Assembly: GCA_017547395.1 (NCBI GenBank)
Contig: JAFYPS010000239.1
Span: 1-8,605 of the forward strand
Length of the DNA stretch: 8,605 nt
Origin: Clostridia bacterium
Lineage (GTDB): Bacteria > Bacillota_A > Clostridia > Oscillospirales > CAG-272
Reading direction: 5' to 3'
The notes under the pieces are model-generated. The model saw only the letters and a program-made list of their open reading frames with translations. It had not been told where the DNA came from and did not search any database. Both the position numbers and the translations under genes were made by a program. Positions 1-6,345 of this stretch are shown one piece after another. Position 1 is the stretch's first letter; each line of letters begins with the position of its first letter.

Positions 1-510
1 ATTACCTACCATCGCTTCAAATGCGGCAGAGGATGAAAGGCCTGATCCCTTATGTACGTTATTGGTTGTAAACGCGTCAAAGCCGCCTGCTGCATGGCCG
101 TAATTCTTGAAGCCCTGTACCATACCTGCGATAAGTGCGCGGGACTTGTAGAAATAATCGGAATTTGGCTCTGCGCAGCTTTCAACGGTCATTTTGTCCT
201 CATTGTAGCCTTCACTGCGGAGACGGACAATTCCGTCGTCTGTCTTTGCAGCAACTGCGATAATGTCAAGGTTGATAGCCGCTGCGATTACACAACCGTG
301 GTTATGGTCGGTATGGTTGCCGGAAATCTCGCTTCTTCCGGGTACGGAGAAGAGAGAAACGTCGCGGTCAACGCCGTAGTTTTCCTCAAAATTCTTTATA
401 GTACGGATATAGCGGGATTTCTGCATATCAATTTCCGCACCGTAAAGCTTTGCAAAAATCGAGTCAAGCTCTCCGCTTTCGATTTTTTTGATAAGTTCGG
501 TAGTTTTCAT
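1..510 (-). CDS. Galactokinase-like GHMP kinase, N-terminal part (C-terminus beyond the left edge)
   Basis: The frame runs without a stop from an ATG at 510 to the window edge and gives 170 residues; family members are about 390-430 long. Residues 57-72 read PGRSEISGNHTDHNHG, the galactokinase signature region, and 155-165 read GSGLSSSAAFE, the GHMP phosphate-binding loop. Galactokinases transfer phosphate from ATP to C1 of galactose in the cytosol, at the entry to the Leloir pathway. The start is supported by AAAAGGAGA at 526-518, seven bases upstream. Two oddities are visible. The signature follows about 56 residues, where E. coli GalK has about 35. Also, the Glu of the usual GEHTD motif, which contacts the sugar, is Asn65 here, while His66 and Asp68 are kept. 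I recall clostridial galactokinase-family proteins with a GNHTDH motif, so this is probably a distinct subfamily whose substrate may not be galactose. Family is secure; substrate is not. Confidence 0.9.
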   Translation of the reverse strand, partial: MKTTELIKKIESGELDSIFAKLYGAEIDMQKSRYIRTIKNFEENYGVDRDVSLFSVPGRSEISGNHTDHNHGCVIAAAINLDIIAVAAKTDDGIVRLRSEGYNEDKMTVESCAEPNSDYFYKSRALIAGMVQGFKNYGHAAGGFDAFTTNNVHKGSGLSSSAAFEAMVGN

Positions 511-548
511 CTGAAAATCTCCTTTTGCCCCAAATTAACATCGCTTGT

Positions 549-577
549 ATTATAGAATTTATTCTCAACGTATGCAA
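549..577 (-). promoter_or_regulatory. Proximal sigma-A promoter of the galactokinase-like gene
   Basis: On the minus strand the -35 is TTGCAT (577-572) and the -10 is a perfect TATAAT (554-549), with a spacer of exactly 17 bases (571-555). Transcription should begin near 541, giving a leader of about 30 bases before the ATG at 510. Confidence 0.75.
554..565. repeat. Short inverted repeat AGAAT-TT-ATTCT inside the proximal promoter
   Basis: A perfect 5-2-5 inverted repeat (AGAATTTATTCT) lies in the spacer and touches the -10 box of the promoter driving the galactokinase-like gene. Its position would suit a repressor operator, but the arms are short and AT-rich, so chance is a serious alternative. 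Confidence 0.25.
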
Positions 578-629
578 TGCAAAAACTGCTTGATTTAGTG
601 TATAAAGTAATGTTTTTACATACGAAATC

Positions 630-658
630 ATTTTAGCATACATTCTGCAAAATGTAAA
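630..658 (-). promoter_or_regulatory. Distal candidate promoter of the galactokinase-like gene
   Basis: On the minus strand TTTACA (658-653) is followed, after exactly 17 bases, by TAAAAT (635-630). It lies about 80 bases upstream of the proximal promoter, so the gene may have tandem starts. The match is good but the region is AT-rich. Confidence 0.5.
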
Positions 659-684
659 TAAAAAATATGAAAAAATGCGGTTTG

Positions 685-712
685 TTGTATATTATGCCGA
701 TTTTTATATAAT
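685..712 (+). promoter_or_regulatory. Weaker rightward candidate promoter
   Basis: TTGTAT (685-690) and a perfect TATAAT (707-712) are separated by 16 bases. It would give a leader of about 100 bases for the surface-protein gene. It is a secondary candidate to the better promoter just downstream. Confidence 0.4.
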
Positions 713-725
713 GGAAATTTTTTAC

Positions 726-754
726 TTGAAATATTCTGTCAAGGGGGATATAAT
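726..754 (+). promoter_or_regulatory. Main promoter of the surface-protein/small-peptide unit
   Basis: TTGAAA (726-731) and a perfect TATAAT (749-754) are separated by 17 bases (732-748). Transcription should start near 761, about 58 bases before the ATG at 819. The promoter lies inside the upstream extension of the reading frame that begins at 675, which argues that the extension is not translated. Confidence 0.78.
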
Positions 755-797
755 AATATTTACGCGCAAACTTTTATTATATATAAATATAAATTTG

Positions 798-805
798 AAA
801 GGAAG
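798..805 (+). promoter_or_regulatory. Ribosome binding site choosing the start at 819
   Basis: AAAGGAAG at 798-805 is the only purine-rich Shine-Dalgarno-like site near the signal-peptide start. The 13-base gap to the ATG at 819 is long, so initiation may be moderate. The next in-frame ATG (834) is still further away. Confidence 0.6.
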
Positions 806-818
806 TGTAAAAACTATT

Positions 819-3800
819 ATGGTCAGAAGCAAAATGAGACTCATCATTGTTTTGTCTGTTCTTTCCATTCTGTTTTTTGCTCTATCGGCAACTGCTTTTG
901 CCGCGGACGTATCCGTTGATATCGTCAGCTTTACTCGCGGAGAGCAGGAAGACCTCCGTTCCAGTGAATTGCTTGAAGCAAGAGTAACCGGCTATGAAGG
1001 CAACGTACGCGAACTCAAGTACAAGTGGAAAAGCACCCTTGGTACGTATCTGTATGTTTACAATTCGCACAATATGTACGGTATTAACAATACTGACGGC
1101 GAAATTGAAATATACAACAAGAACATCAGCTCTTCGGCAAATATGTCGGGACGTTCGTACAAAGATACGTTCACCGGAGTAGGCTACGCATGGGCAGCTA
1201 TATACGGTGCCAATCTGTCTAACACCGCCCTTGTCGGCACGATAACCGTTGAGGTATACGATGCAAACAACAACCTCCTTGCATCGGACAGCCATACCGG
1301 CACGAGAGAAGTGACTGGGTACAACTGGATGCGGCCTGTTTATGAGTATAAGGGCATAGTTGAGATGGACCTTTCTGCCGACGTAAGCAATATTGCTTTC
1401 GGTATCTTTGAGGGAGACACCAAAAACGTCAAGATACTTCTCGGTGAAAGCTCAATAGTTCATATCACGTGTGCTGAGTGCTCTGTAAAAGACGTAAAGA
1501 TAGTCGAAGGAAAAGACGTTGTTGAAATCGTTTTCGACGGCGAAGCGAACGAGTATCACATAAAGAGCGTTACGGGTGTTGACAGCGGTACTGCAAGGGT
1601 ATCGGTGAGTATCGAAAAAGGAAACTGTAAGTTCCATAATGATACGAGTGCAACAAGAGAAATCGCCATCTACATTTACAACAAGCCTACCACCACCTCT
1701 ACAGCAACTGCGATAATGCTTGACAACCTCGATGACAACTGTAGATATTACATAGGCGGTGTCGAGGGCAAGAGAAAGCTGCACGATGACGGAAAAGAGT
1801 ACGTTGTTTTTGAAGGACTTACTCCCAATACCGAGTATCAGGTTGAGGTTGTCGGACACGTTGCGGGAACCGATCCTGTTTACGCTTACGTATACGAGCG
1901 CACAAAGCCTGCTCACACGGGTACTATAGAGGTTATCCTTAACGGTAGCTACGATACGGCAACAGGCGTTGCAACGGGCGACCGTGTGGACATCTCCACC
2001 ATTCTTCCCGATTGCGAAACTCTCTATCTCAGATATGAGGATACCGATATATATTTCCCGCTTGAAAGAGTTGCGGAAGGTGTTTATACATCCGAGCTTT
2101 CTAACGGTACATATACAATTTATTCCGACAACAATTCTTCCGCAAAGCTTAGCGATCAGAAACTTACAATGAATGATGCAAGCAGAACGCGTGAACTTTT
2201 CTTTAACAGTGTTACTTATGATTTGAACGGCGGCGTTGGCGGCCCTGCCAATACAACCGAGTATTATCTCGTTGAAAGCACTGTAACTGCTTCGGATGCT
2301 GTTCCCGAAATGGACAGACATCTGTTTATCGGCTGGAAAGATCAAAGCGGAAATATGTATAAGGCGGGAGAAACCGTTACAGAGAGAATTGCCGCTCCCT
2401 ATACGCTTACTGCACAGTACGTAGATTCGCATGCCGTATACGTAAATATGACTATCAAGCATCTCTGTGTACATGGCGATAACCACAATAATGACAGAGG
2501 TCGCCACGATATAACGTTTACTGTTGACCGCCGTTTTGCAGGTGAGCATAACTATACAGAGCTTGTCAGCAATACGATAGACTGGGACGGCGAAAGCGCA
2601 TTCACCAACCCGATGTTTAACGCTGAATACGTTTACGACGAAGATCACGACCGCACTATTTATACAGGCGTTCTTCCCGTACTTGCAAACGTTGAAAAGG
2701 ATGCTGAATATACCTTTACAACCGTAAAATCGGGTTATACCGTTGAGTCGGTAAATACTTATTATGACGAAAAAGGCGATTTGCAAATTAATGCAGTGCT
2801 TATTTTTGACCCGTACAATTATGACCTTGCTTTTTCTGTAGAGCTTGACGAAGAAGCGAAGAAGGTTGCGGACGATCTTAAGCCTGTGGCGGTAAACGTA
2901 AAGGTTACTTGCTTTGCAAATACACCTTACGATTCGGATTACGGCAAGCCTGAGGGTGACGATACCGTTTCCTGGTTTACCGTAACTCAGATGAGAGAAA
3001 CCTACGAGCGTATAGCACTTGATGCAAACGGCAAGGGTGCGGGAACGTATCCCGTATGGATGGCAACTACCGATACAAACACTCCCTACGTTTACCGTAT
3101 AGAGGTTGTTTCTTACGAGCTGCACGACGGTAGCCTCATTCTTGCTGAGGACGTTGGCGGCGCGCATACCACATACGCTACTGCAGATAACCGTTACTTT
3201 GCAAACGTCGTTGTAGACGGTGGTAAGGATCCAAGACCTACCGACGACGATACGCTTACCGGCGTATGGTATGAAAACGGTACGCAGAACGGTACAGTTA
3301 CCGCAGTTGTTTCAATAGAAGTATTCGACGTTACTTTCGTTCCTAACGGCGGTGTGCTTAACGGCAGCGAAGATAATCTGATTGTTGAACATCAGATTGG
3401 TATTCCAAGTCTTTCCGCATACGTTCCCGCAAGAGAAGGCGGATATATATTTGACGGCTGGTATTACGCTGACGAGAATGGAAACATCACCGATACAAAG
3501 GCAGTTTCCGAAGAGATAATTTTTGAAAACGAAACCCTGATTGCAAAGTGGAGAGATCCTCTTACCGTAAAGGGTAACGTTGCCGTAGCGGGTACTTATG
3601 ATACCGAAGACGGAAAAATGACCATCTATGACCTTGACAGAATCAAGGAAGTAGTAGTTCTTCTGCAGCGACTTGATGCGAACGGTTATCCTGAAACAGT
3701 GTCGCATATGATCGTTCCCGTTACCTATCATGGTGATTACGGACTCGGTGAATATTCCTTCACACAGATACCCGACAATGATCACGAGTTCAGAATAAAG

Positions 3801-4997
3801 GTAGTTTCCGCAAACTATCATACTCACTACCTTAACGAAACGTCGGATGCGGACGTTTCCGACTACGATTCTTATTCCGAAGAGAATATGTATATGGCAG
3901 AGTTCGCAGGCGATACCGAGGCTAACGTACATATTTATCTGCACTTTATGCCCGACAGCTTCGACCTTGAGTATATGGTTGATGCTACAAGCGTTGGTGC
4001 AGGCTTCAGACCTACCTCTGCAGAGGTTCTTGTACTTTGCGACACAGGAGAGCATATTGACCCTCAGCACTGGACAGTAATCAGCCAGATGAACGTAAAC
4101 GGTGCTTTTGTAGGAAATGACACGGAAATTTCCGGCGGCATCGGAGAGGGAAGCGAGTCTGTATGGCAGAACAAGCCTGACGGAAGCACTGCTTATGACT
4201 ACTCCATGAGAGTTCAAAGTATGGTATTTGACGGAGAAGAGGTTGTGTATAACAGTGCTCTTCCATATGCAATCTACTATAACGGCTCTGCACGTTACGG
4301 CGAAGTAAACGGACAGTCTCAGGTTCTTGTAGCCACCGTTGTTCCGAGAATGTATGAGATAGTTTACGAAATCGGTAATCTTCCCGAGGACGTTGCTGTA
4401 AATAATATGGACTCCTACTGGACTATAGACCAGACGTTCGAGGATACGTATTACTGGAGCTACGGTAAAGACGTTCTTGCTTATCCTACTGCAGAGGGAT
4501 ACACGTTCATCGGCTGGTATGACGAGGAAGGCGACAAGGTAAGCGTAGTTGACGGAAGCAGATACGGAGATATCACACTCACTGCAAAGTGGCGTCCTAA
4601 CGTAGAATTTGAGGTTTTGGGCGATGCAGGTTACTATGCGGAAACAAAATACGCCGAGGACAGATCCGGTGTTATCGCGTTCAATGCACACGTAAAGAAT
4701 ATTGACGTTGTCAAAGACTACATCCTTGGATTCGGTATATACGTTTACGATACTACCGGACTTCACGAAAAGGCTGACGGCGAGTGCGTGGATATTGACA
4801 GACTTGTTGCTGATGACGGATACTTCCACGTGCTTGTATCTAACATTGAATTCAGCGATTTTGCAACCAGAGTTCTTGCAACTCCGTACGTCATTACGGA
4901 AGACGGTGTAGTTATGGGAGAAACAAGCCTGTACGTTGCTGTTGCGGATATTAACAAGTGGCTTGGATCGAAAGAATTGAAAGGGGAGGTTGAATAA
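819..4997 (+). CDS. Large exported multidomain surface/secreted protein with InlB/Flg_new-type beta repeats
   Basis: The protein has 1392 residues. The open frame extends back to 675, but 819 is preferred: it follows the promoter and RBS and begins with a classical signal peptide (basic MVRSKMR, hydrophobic stretch 8-23, likely AFA|AD cleavage after residue 28). After it come an N-terminal region (29-289) that I cannot assign, a fibronectin-III-like stretch (about 290-364, with GLTPNTEYQVEV), a short beta-rich segment, and three Flg_new/InlB B-repeat domains at 465-535, 838-912 and 1180-1259. These show the family hallmarks (NGG near the start; GW(K/Y) mid-domain; final LTAQY, IAKW or LTAKW). 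The second and third each follow a related module of about 270-300 residues. The last 133 residues are unassigned. There is no LPXTG motif, membrane tail, SLH or dockerin, so the protein is either released or held non-covalently. The InlB B-repeat is a beta-grasp-like domain known in adhesins and surface proteins; adhesion or glycan binding here is inference. Confidence 0.92.
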   Translation: MVRSKMRLIIVLSVLSILFFALSATAFAADVSVDIVSFTRGEQEDLRSSELLEARVTGYEGNVRELKYKWKSTLGTYLYVYNSHNMYGINNTDGEIEIYNKNISSSANMSGRSYKDTFTGVGYAWAAIYGANLSNTALVGTITVEVYDANNNLLASDSHTGTREVTGYNWMRPVYEYKGIVEMDLSADVSNIAFGIFEGDTKNVKILLGESSIVHITCAECSVKDVKIVEGKDVVEIVFDGEANEYHIKSVTGVDSGTARVSVSIEKGNCKFHNDTSATREIAIYIYNKPTTTSTATAIMLDNLDDNCRYYIGGVEGKRKLHDDGKEYVVFEGLTPNTEYQVEVVGHVAGTDPVYAYVYERTKPAHTGTIEVILNGSYDTATGVATGDRVDISTILPDCETLYLRYEDTDIYFPLERVAEGVYTSELSNGTYTIYSDNNSSAKLSDQKLTMNDASRTRELFFNSVTYDLNGGVGGPANTTEYYLVESTVTASDAVPEMDRHLFIGWKDQSGNMYKAGETVTERIAAPYTLTAQYVDSHAVYVNMTIKHLCVHGDNHNNDRGRHDITFTVDRRFAGEHNYTELVSNTIDWDGESAFTNPMFNAEYVYDEDHDRTIYTGVLPVLANVEKDAEYTFTTVKSGYTVESVNTYYDEKGDLQINAVLIFDPYNYDLAFSVELDEEAKKVADDLKPVAVNVKVTCFANTPYDSDYGKPEGDDTVSWFTVTQMRETYERIALDANGKGAGTYPVWMATTDTNTPYVYRIEVVSYELHDGSLILAEDVGGAHTTYATADNRYFANVVVDGGKDPRPTDDDTLTGVWYENGTQNGTVTAVVSIEVFDVTFVPNGGVLNGSEDNLIVEHQIGIPSLSAYVPAREGGYIFDGWYYADENGNITDTKAVSEEIIFENETLIAKWRDPLTVKGNVAVAGTYDTEDGKMTIYDLDRIKEVVVLLQRLDANGYPETVSHMIVPVTYHGDYGLGEYSFTQIPDNDHEFRIKVVSANYHTHYLNETSDADVSDYDSYSEENMYMAEFAGDTEANVHIYLHFMPDSFDLEYMVDATSVGAGFRPTSAEVLVLCDTGEHIDPQHWTVISQMNVNGAFVGNDTEISGGIGEGSESVWQNKPDGSTAYDYSMRVQSMVFDGEEVVYNSALPYAIYYNGSARYGEVNGQSQVLVATVVPRMYEIVYEIGNLPEDVAVNNMDSYWTIDQTFEDTYYWSYGKDVLAYPTAEGYTFIGWYDEEGDKVSVVDGSRYGDITLTAKWRPNVEFEVLGDAGYYAETKYAEDRSGVIAFNAHVKNIDVVKDYILGFGIYVYDTTGLHEKADGECVDIDRLVADDGYFHVLVSNIEFSDFATRVLATPYVITEDGVVMGETSLYVAVADINKWLGSKELKGEVE
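2424..3554 (+). repeat. First copy of an internally duplicated module plus Flg_new domain
   Basis: This encodes residues 536-912. The landmarks shared with the next copy are a DL dipeptide 133 residues in (D669), a W.TV..QM motif, a short G.G...VW motif, T.Y.Y...V.S...DG, and then a Flg_new domain ending in AKWR. The two copies are divergent in sequence, so this is an old duplication and not a recombination-active DNA repeat. Confidence 0.6.
3555..4595 (+). repeat. Second copy of the internally duplicated module plus Flg_new domain
   Basis: This encodes residues 913-1259. It has the same order of landmarks as the first copy (DL at D1049, 136 residues in; WTVISQM; GIGEGSESVW; TAYDYSMRVQSMVFDG; Flg_new ending in LTAKWR). 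It is about 30 residues shorter than the first copy, mostly between the VW motif and the Flg_new domain. Confidence 0.6.
4982..4989 (+). promoter_or_regulatory. Strong ribosome binding site inside the end of the surface-protein gene
   Basis: AGGGGAGG lies in the last codons of the large gene and nine bases before the ATG at 4999. It fixes the small gene's start at 4999 rather than the second ATG at 5005. It matches the Shine-Dalgarno consensus better, and is better spaced, than the site of the large gene itself. Confidence 0.85.
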
Positions 4998-4998
4998 A

Positions 4999-5157
4999 AT
5001 GATTATGAAATATGAATTGCCAATCGCAAAGAAAATCGAAATTGAAACTGTTGACATCATTGCGACTTCTCTTGAAGAATTGCCTGAGGTACTTGTGACC
5101 TGGGGCGCAAAAAACGCAGAGGTTGACTCAAAGCAAGCAAGTATATTCGAAACCTAA
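4999..5157 (+). CDS. Small acidic leaderless protein (52 residues) linked to the surface-protein gene
   Basis: The product has 52 residues, starts MIMKYELPIAKKIEIETVDI and ends in SIFET. It begins one base after the stop codon of the large gene, its strong RBS lies within that gene, and a terminator follows directly, so it is the second and last gene of a two-gene transcript and is probably translationally coupled. It has no signal peptide, no membrane segment and no cysteine. It has one tryptophan (Trp35), eight Glu and two Asp against five Lys, so it is acidic overall. I recognise no named domain. The pattern K-Y-E-x-P followed by a D-(V/I)-I-x-T-S turn (VDIIATS, 18-24) resembles short uncharacterised peptides I recall in gut Clostridia; this is from memory and untested. 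Possible roles are a partner or regulator of the large protein, or the precursor of a processed peptide. Confidence 0.82.
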   Translation: MIMKYELPIAKKIEIETVDIIATSLEELPEVLVTWGAKNAEVDSKQASIFET

Positions 5158-5163
5158 GTAAAT

Positions 5164-5195
5164 AAAAAAATCCGCTCGAGAGAGCGGATTTTTTT
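5164..5195. terminator. Bidirectional intrinsic terminator between convergent genes
   Basis: A hairpin with stem TCCGCTC (5171-5177), loop GAGA (5178-5181) and stem GAGCGGA (5182-5188) is flanked by seven A on the left and seven T on the right. It therefore has a U-tract in both directions. It ends the surface-protein/small-peptide transcript from the left and the sialidase-like gene (stop at 5198) from the right. Confidence 0.92.
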
Positions 5196-5197
5196 AT

Positions 5198-6226
5198 TTA
5201 GTCGCAATGAACGATAACGTCGTCAATCGAGAATGAATAGCCGCGAATCTGCGCCTTTGGCGCATCGTCAACAAGGTAATTTACAACGTAGAAGTTCTTT
5301 TTGTCGGTGCATGCCCAACCGGAATAGCCGGTGTCGGAAACGTCGCTTCTGTCATATGCTATCGGAAAAATTCTTGCCTGATGGTTCTTCCTTTCCGTAG
5401 CAAGTGCGCTTTCTACGGTAAAGAAAGCGCCGAACAGATTTTGTGTCCAGTGGCCGAGCCAGCCTTTTCCGCCGTGCATAAAGCGGTAGGTCATAAGAAG
5501 TTTACCGTTGTCATAAAAGCCAACGACGGGGCGGTGACAGGAGTCGATGTTCGTTTCGAAAACGCCTTCCCAGGTTGTGCCGTAGTCTTTTGAAATTGCT
5601 TTCAGGCAGGGAATTCCTTTGTTGCTGTTTTCGCGCATAAAGGCAACGAGGCATCCTTCTTCAACTTCGACTATGCAGACCTCACAAAGATTGTAGCGCT
5701 CATCAGCGGCAATTTTCACCTCTGTCCAGTTCTTGCCGCAATCGTCACTGTAATACCCGAACTGCTCAAGCTTTCCGCTTTCTCCTCTGCGGTGAACGCC
5801 AAAAATATGTCTGCCGTTTGAAAGCACACGGTATTTGTCGGGTACAATCCCGTCTATATCTAATATTTCAGGCTCGCTCCAGGTGTCGCCGTCGTCATAT
5901 GAGCGCCATATATACTGCACGCTGCCGCCTCTTCCGTCGTCAACGGTTCTATCGCAGTTTATAACCATACTTTCGTCAGGCAGCATATTTATACGCGCGT
6001 TGTTGAATGTGCTTTCGCCCTCGCAAACGTCTGTAAAGGCGGACTTTTTGTCCCACGTAATGCCTTTATCACGGCTTTTCGTTATACTGAGTCGAACGTT
6101 TTTGCGCGTTTTGTGATGCTCGCACTCGGTAAATACACAGATATACTCTCCTCTTGAGTTTACCGTTATATCCGGCCACGCCTCGTAGCAGCTGTCGTCT
6201 CTCGAAACCGTATATTGTTTTATCAT
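5198..6226 (-). CDS. Sialidase-like Asp-box (BNR) beta-propeller protein, cytosolic
   Basis: The protein has 342 residues. Four Asp-box motifs of the S-x-D-x-G-x-x-W type stand at regular places: SRDKGITW (51-58), SYDDGDTW (109-116), SDDCGKNW (160-167) and SKDYGTTW (212-219). This marks the six-bladed propeller fold of sialidases and their relatives. Bacterial sialidases cleave terminal sialic acids and normally have a FRIP motif near the N-terminus carrying a carboxylate-binding Arg. Here the equivalent place reads CYEAWPDI (13-20) with no Arg, so classical sialidase activity is doubtful. An HRP at 231-233 may supply one binding Arg. There is no signal peptide, so it should act on an internal, possibly imported, glycan fragment or sugar. 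The start at 6226 is supported by GGAGG (6236-6232) five bases upstream. I see no convincing promoter. The 119-base gap from the epimerase gene contains a terminator, so it is either its own unit or reached by read-through. Confidence 0.88.
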   Translation of the reverse strand: MIKQYTVSRDDSCYEAWPDITVNSRGEYICVFTECEHHKTRKNVRLSITKSRDKGITWDKKSAFTDVCEGESTFNNARINMLPDESMVINCDRTVDDGRGGSVQYIWRSYDDGDTWSEPEILDIDGIVPDKYRVLSNGRHIFGVHRRGESGKLEQFGYYSDDCGKNWTEVKIAADERYNLCEVCIVEVEEGCLVAFMRENSNKGIPCLKAISKDYGTTWEGVFETNIDSCHRPVVGFYDNGKLLMTYRFMHGGKGWLGHWTQNLFGAFFTVESALATERKNHQARIFPIAYDRSDVSDTGYSGWACTDKKNFYVVNYLVDDAPKAQIRGYSFSIDDVIVHCD

Positions 6227-6315
6227 AGCAGCCTCCGAATATTTTATATTTTGAGTTTACCACAGGCTTTTTAAAAAATATAGGAAAATATTGCTATAAA
6301 AGCGCAACATAATAC

Positions 6316-6343
6316 AAAAAAGCTGCACAAAGTGCAGCTTTTT
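6316..6343 (-). terminator. Intrinsic terminator after the UDP-GlcNAc 2-epimerase gene
   Basis: The arms AGCTGCAC (6321-6328) and GTGCAGCT (6332-6339) form an eight-base-pair stem with a three-base loop, extended by A:T pairs on both sides. Read leftward it ends in six T. It starts just after the stop codon at 6346-6348. The flanking A-run means it could also act on the plus strand. Confidence 0.9.
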
Positions 6344-6345
6344 GC

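Larger units (their letters stand above)
511..818. other. Divergent intergenic control region
   Basis: This AT-rich stretch of about 308 bases separates the leftward galactokinase-like gene from the rightward surface-protein gene. It holds promoters for both directions, listed separately, and a short inverted repeat. I see no credible small gene, riboswitch fold or tRNA in it. Confidence 0.75.

Noticed and set aside
52..555. Plus-strand open frame of 167 codons near the left edge
   Set aside because: It is antisense to the galactokinase-like gene, which carries two GHMP motifs and a good RBS and promoter.
1452..3167. Long open frame (571 codons) on the minus strand opposite the surface-protein gene
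   Set aside because: It has no family motifs, an odd composition rich in Val, Cys, Arg and Ile, and no operon context. The opposite frame has a signal peptide, ordered domains, a promoter and an RBS. It is a by-product of the codon usage of the real gene.
4596..4997. Cell-wall anchor (LPXTG), membrane tail, SLH or dockerin at the end of the large protein
   Set aside because: The last 133 residues show no LPXTG-like motif, no hydrophobic segment followed by basic residues and no duplicated calcium-binding loop.
3312..5060. Second long minus-strand open frame (582 codons) opposite the surface-protein gene
   Set aside because: Its composition is as unconvincing as that of the other antisense frame. 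It also runs through the small gene and the Flg_new domains, whose plus-strand reading is clearly right.
6227..6300. Promoter for the sialidase-like gene
   Set aside because: The best pairing (TTGCGC, 19-base spacer, TATATT on the minus strand) has a poor -35 and a long spacer. The later TATAAA lies too close to the RBS.
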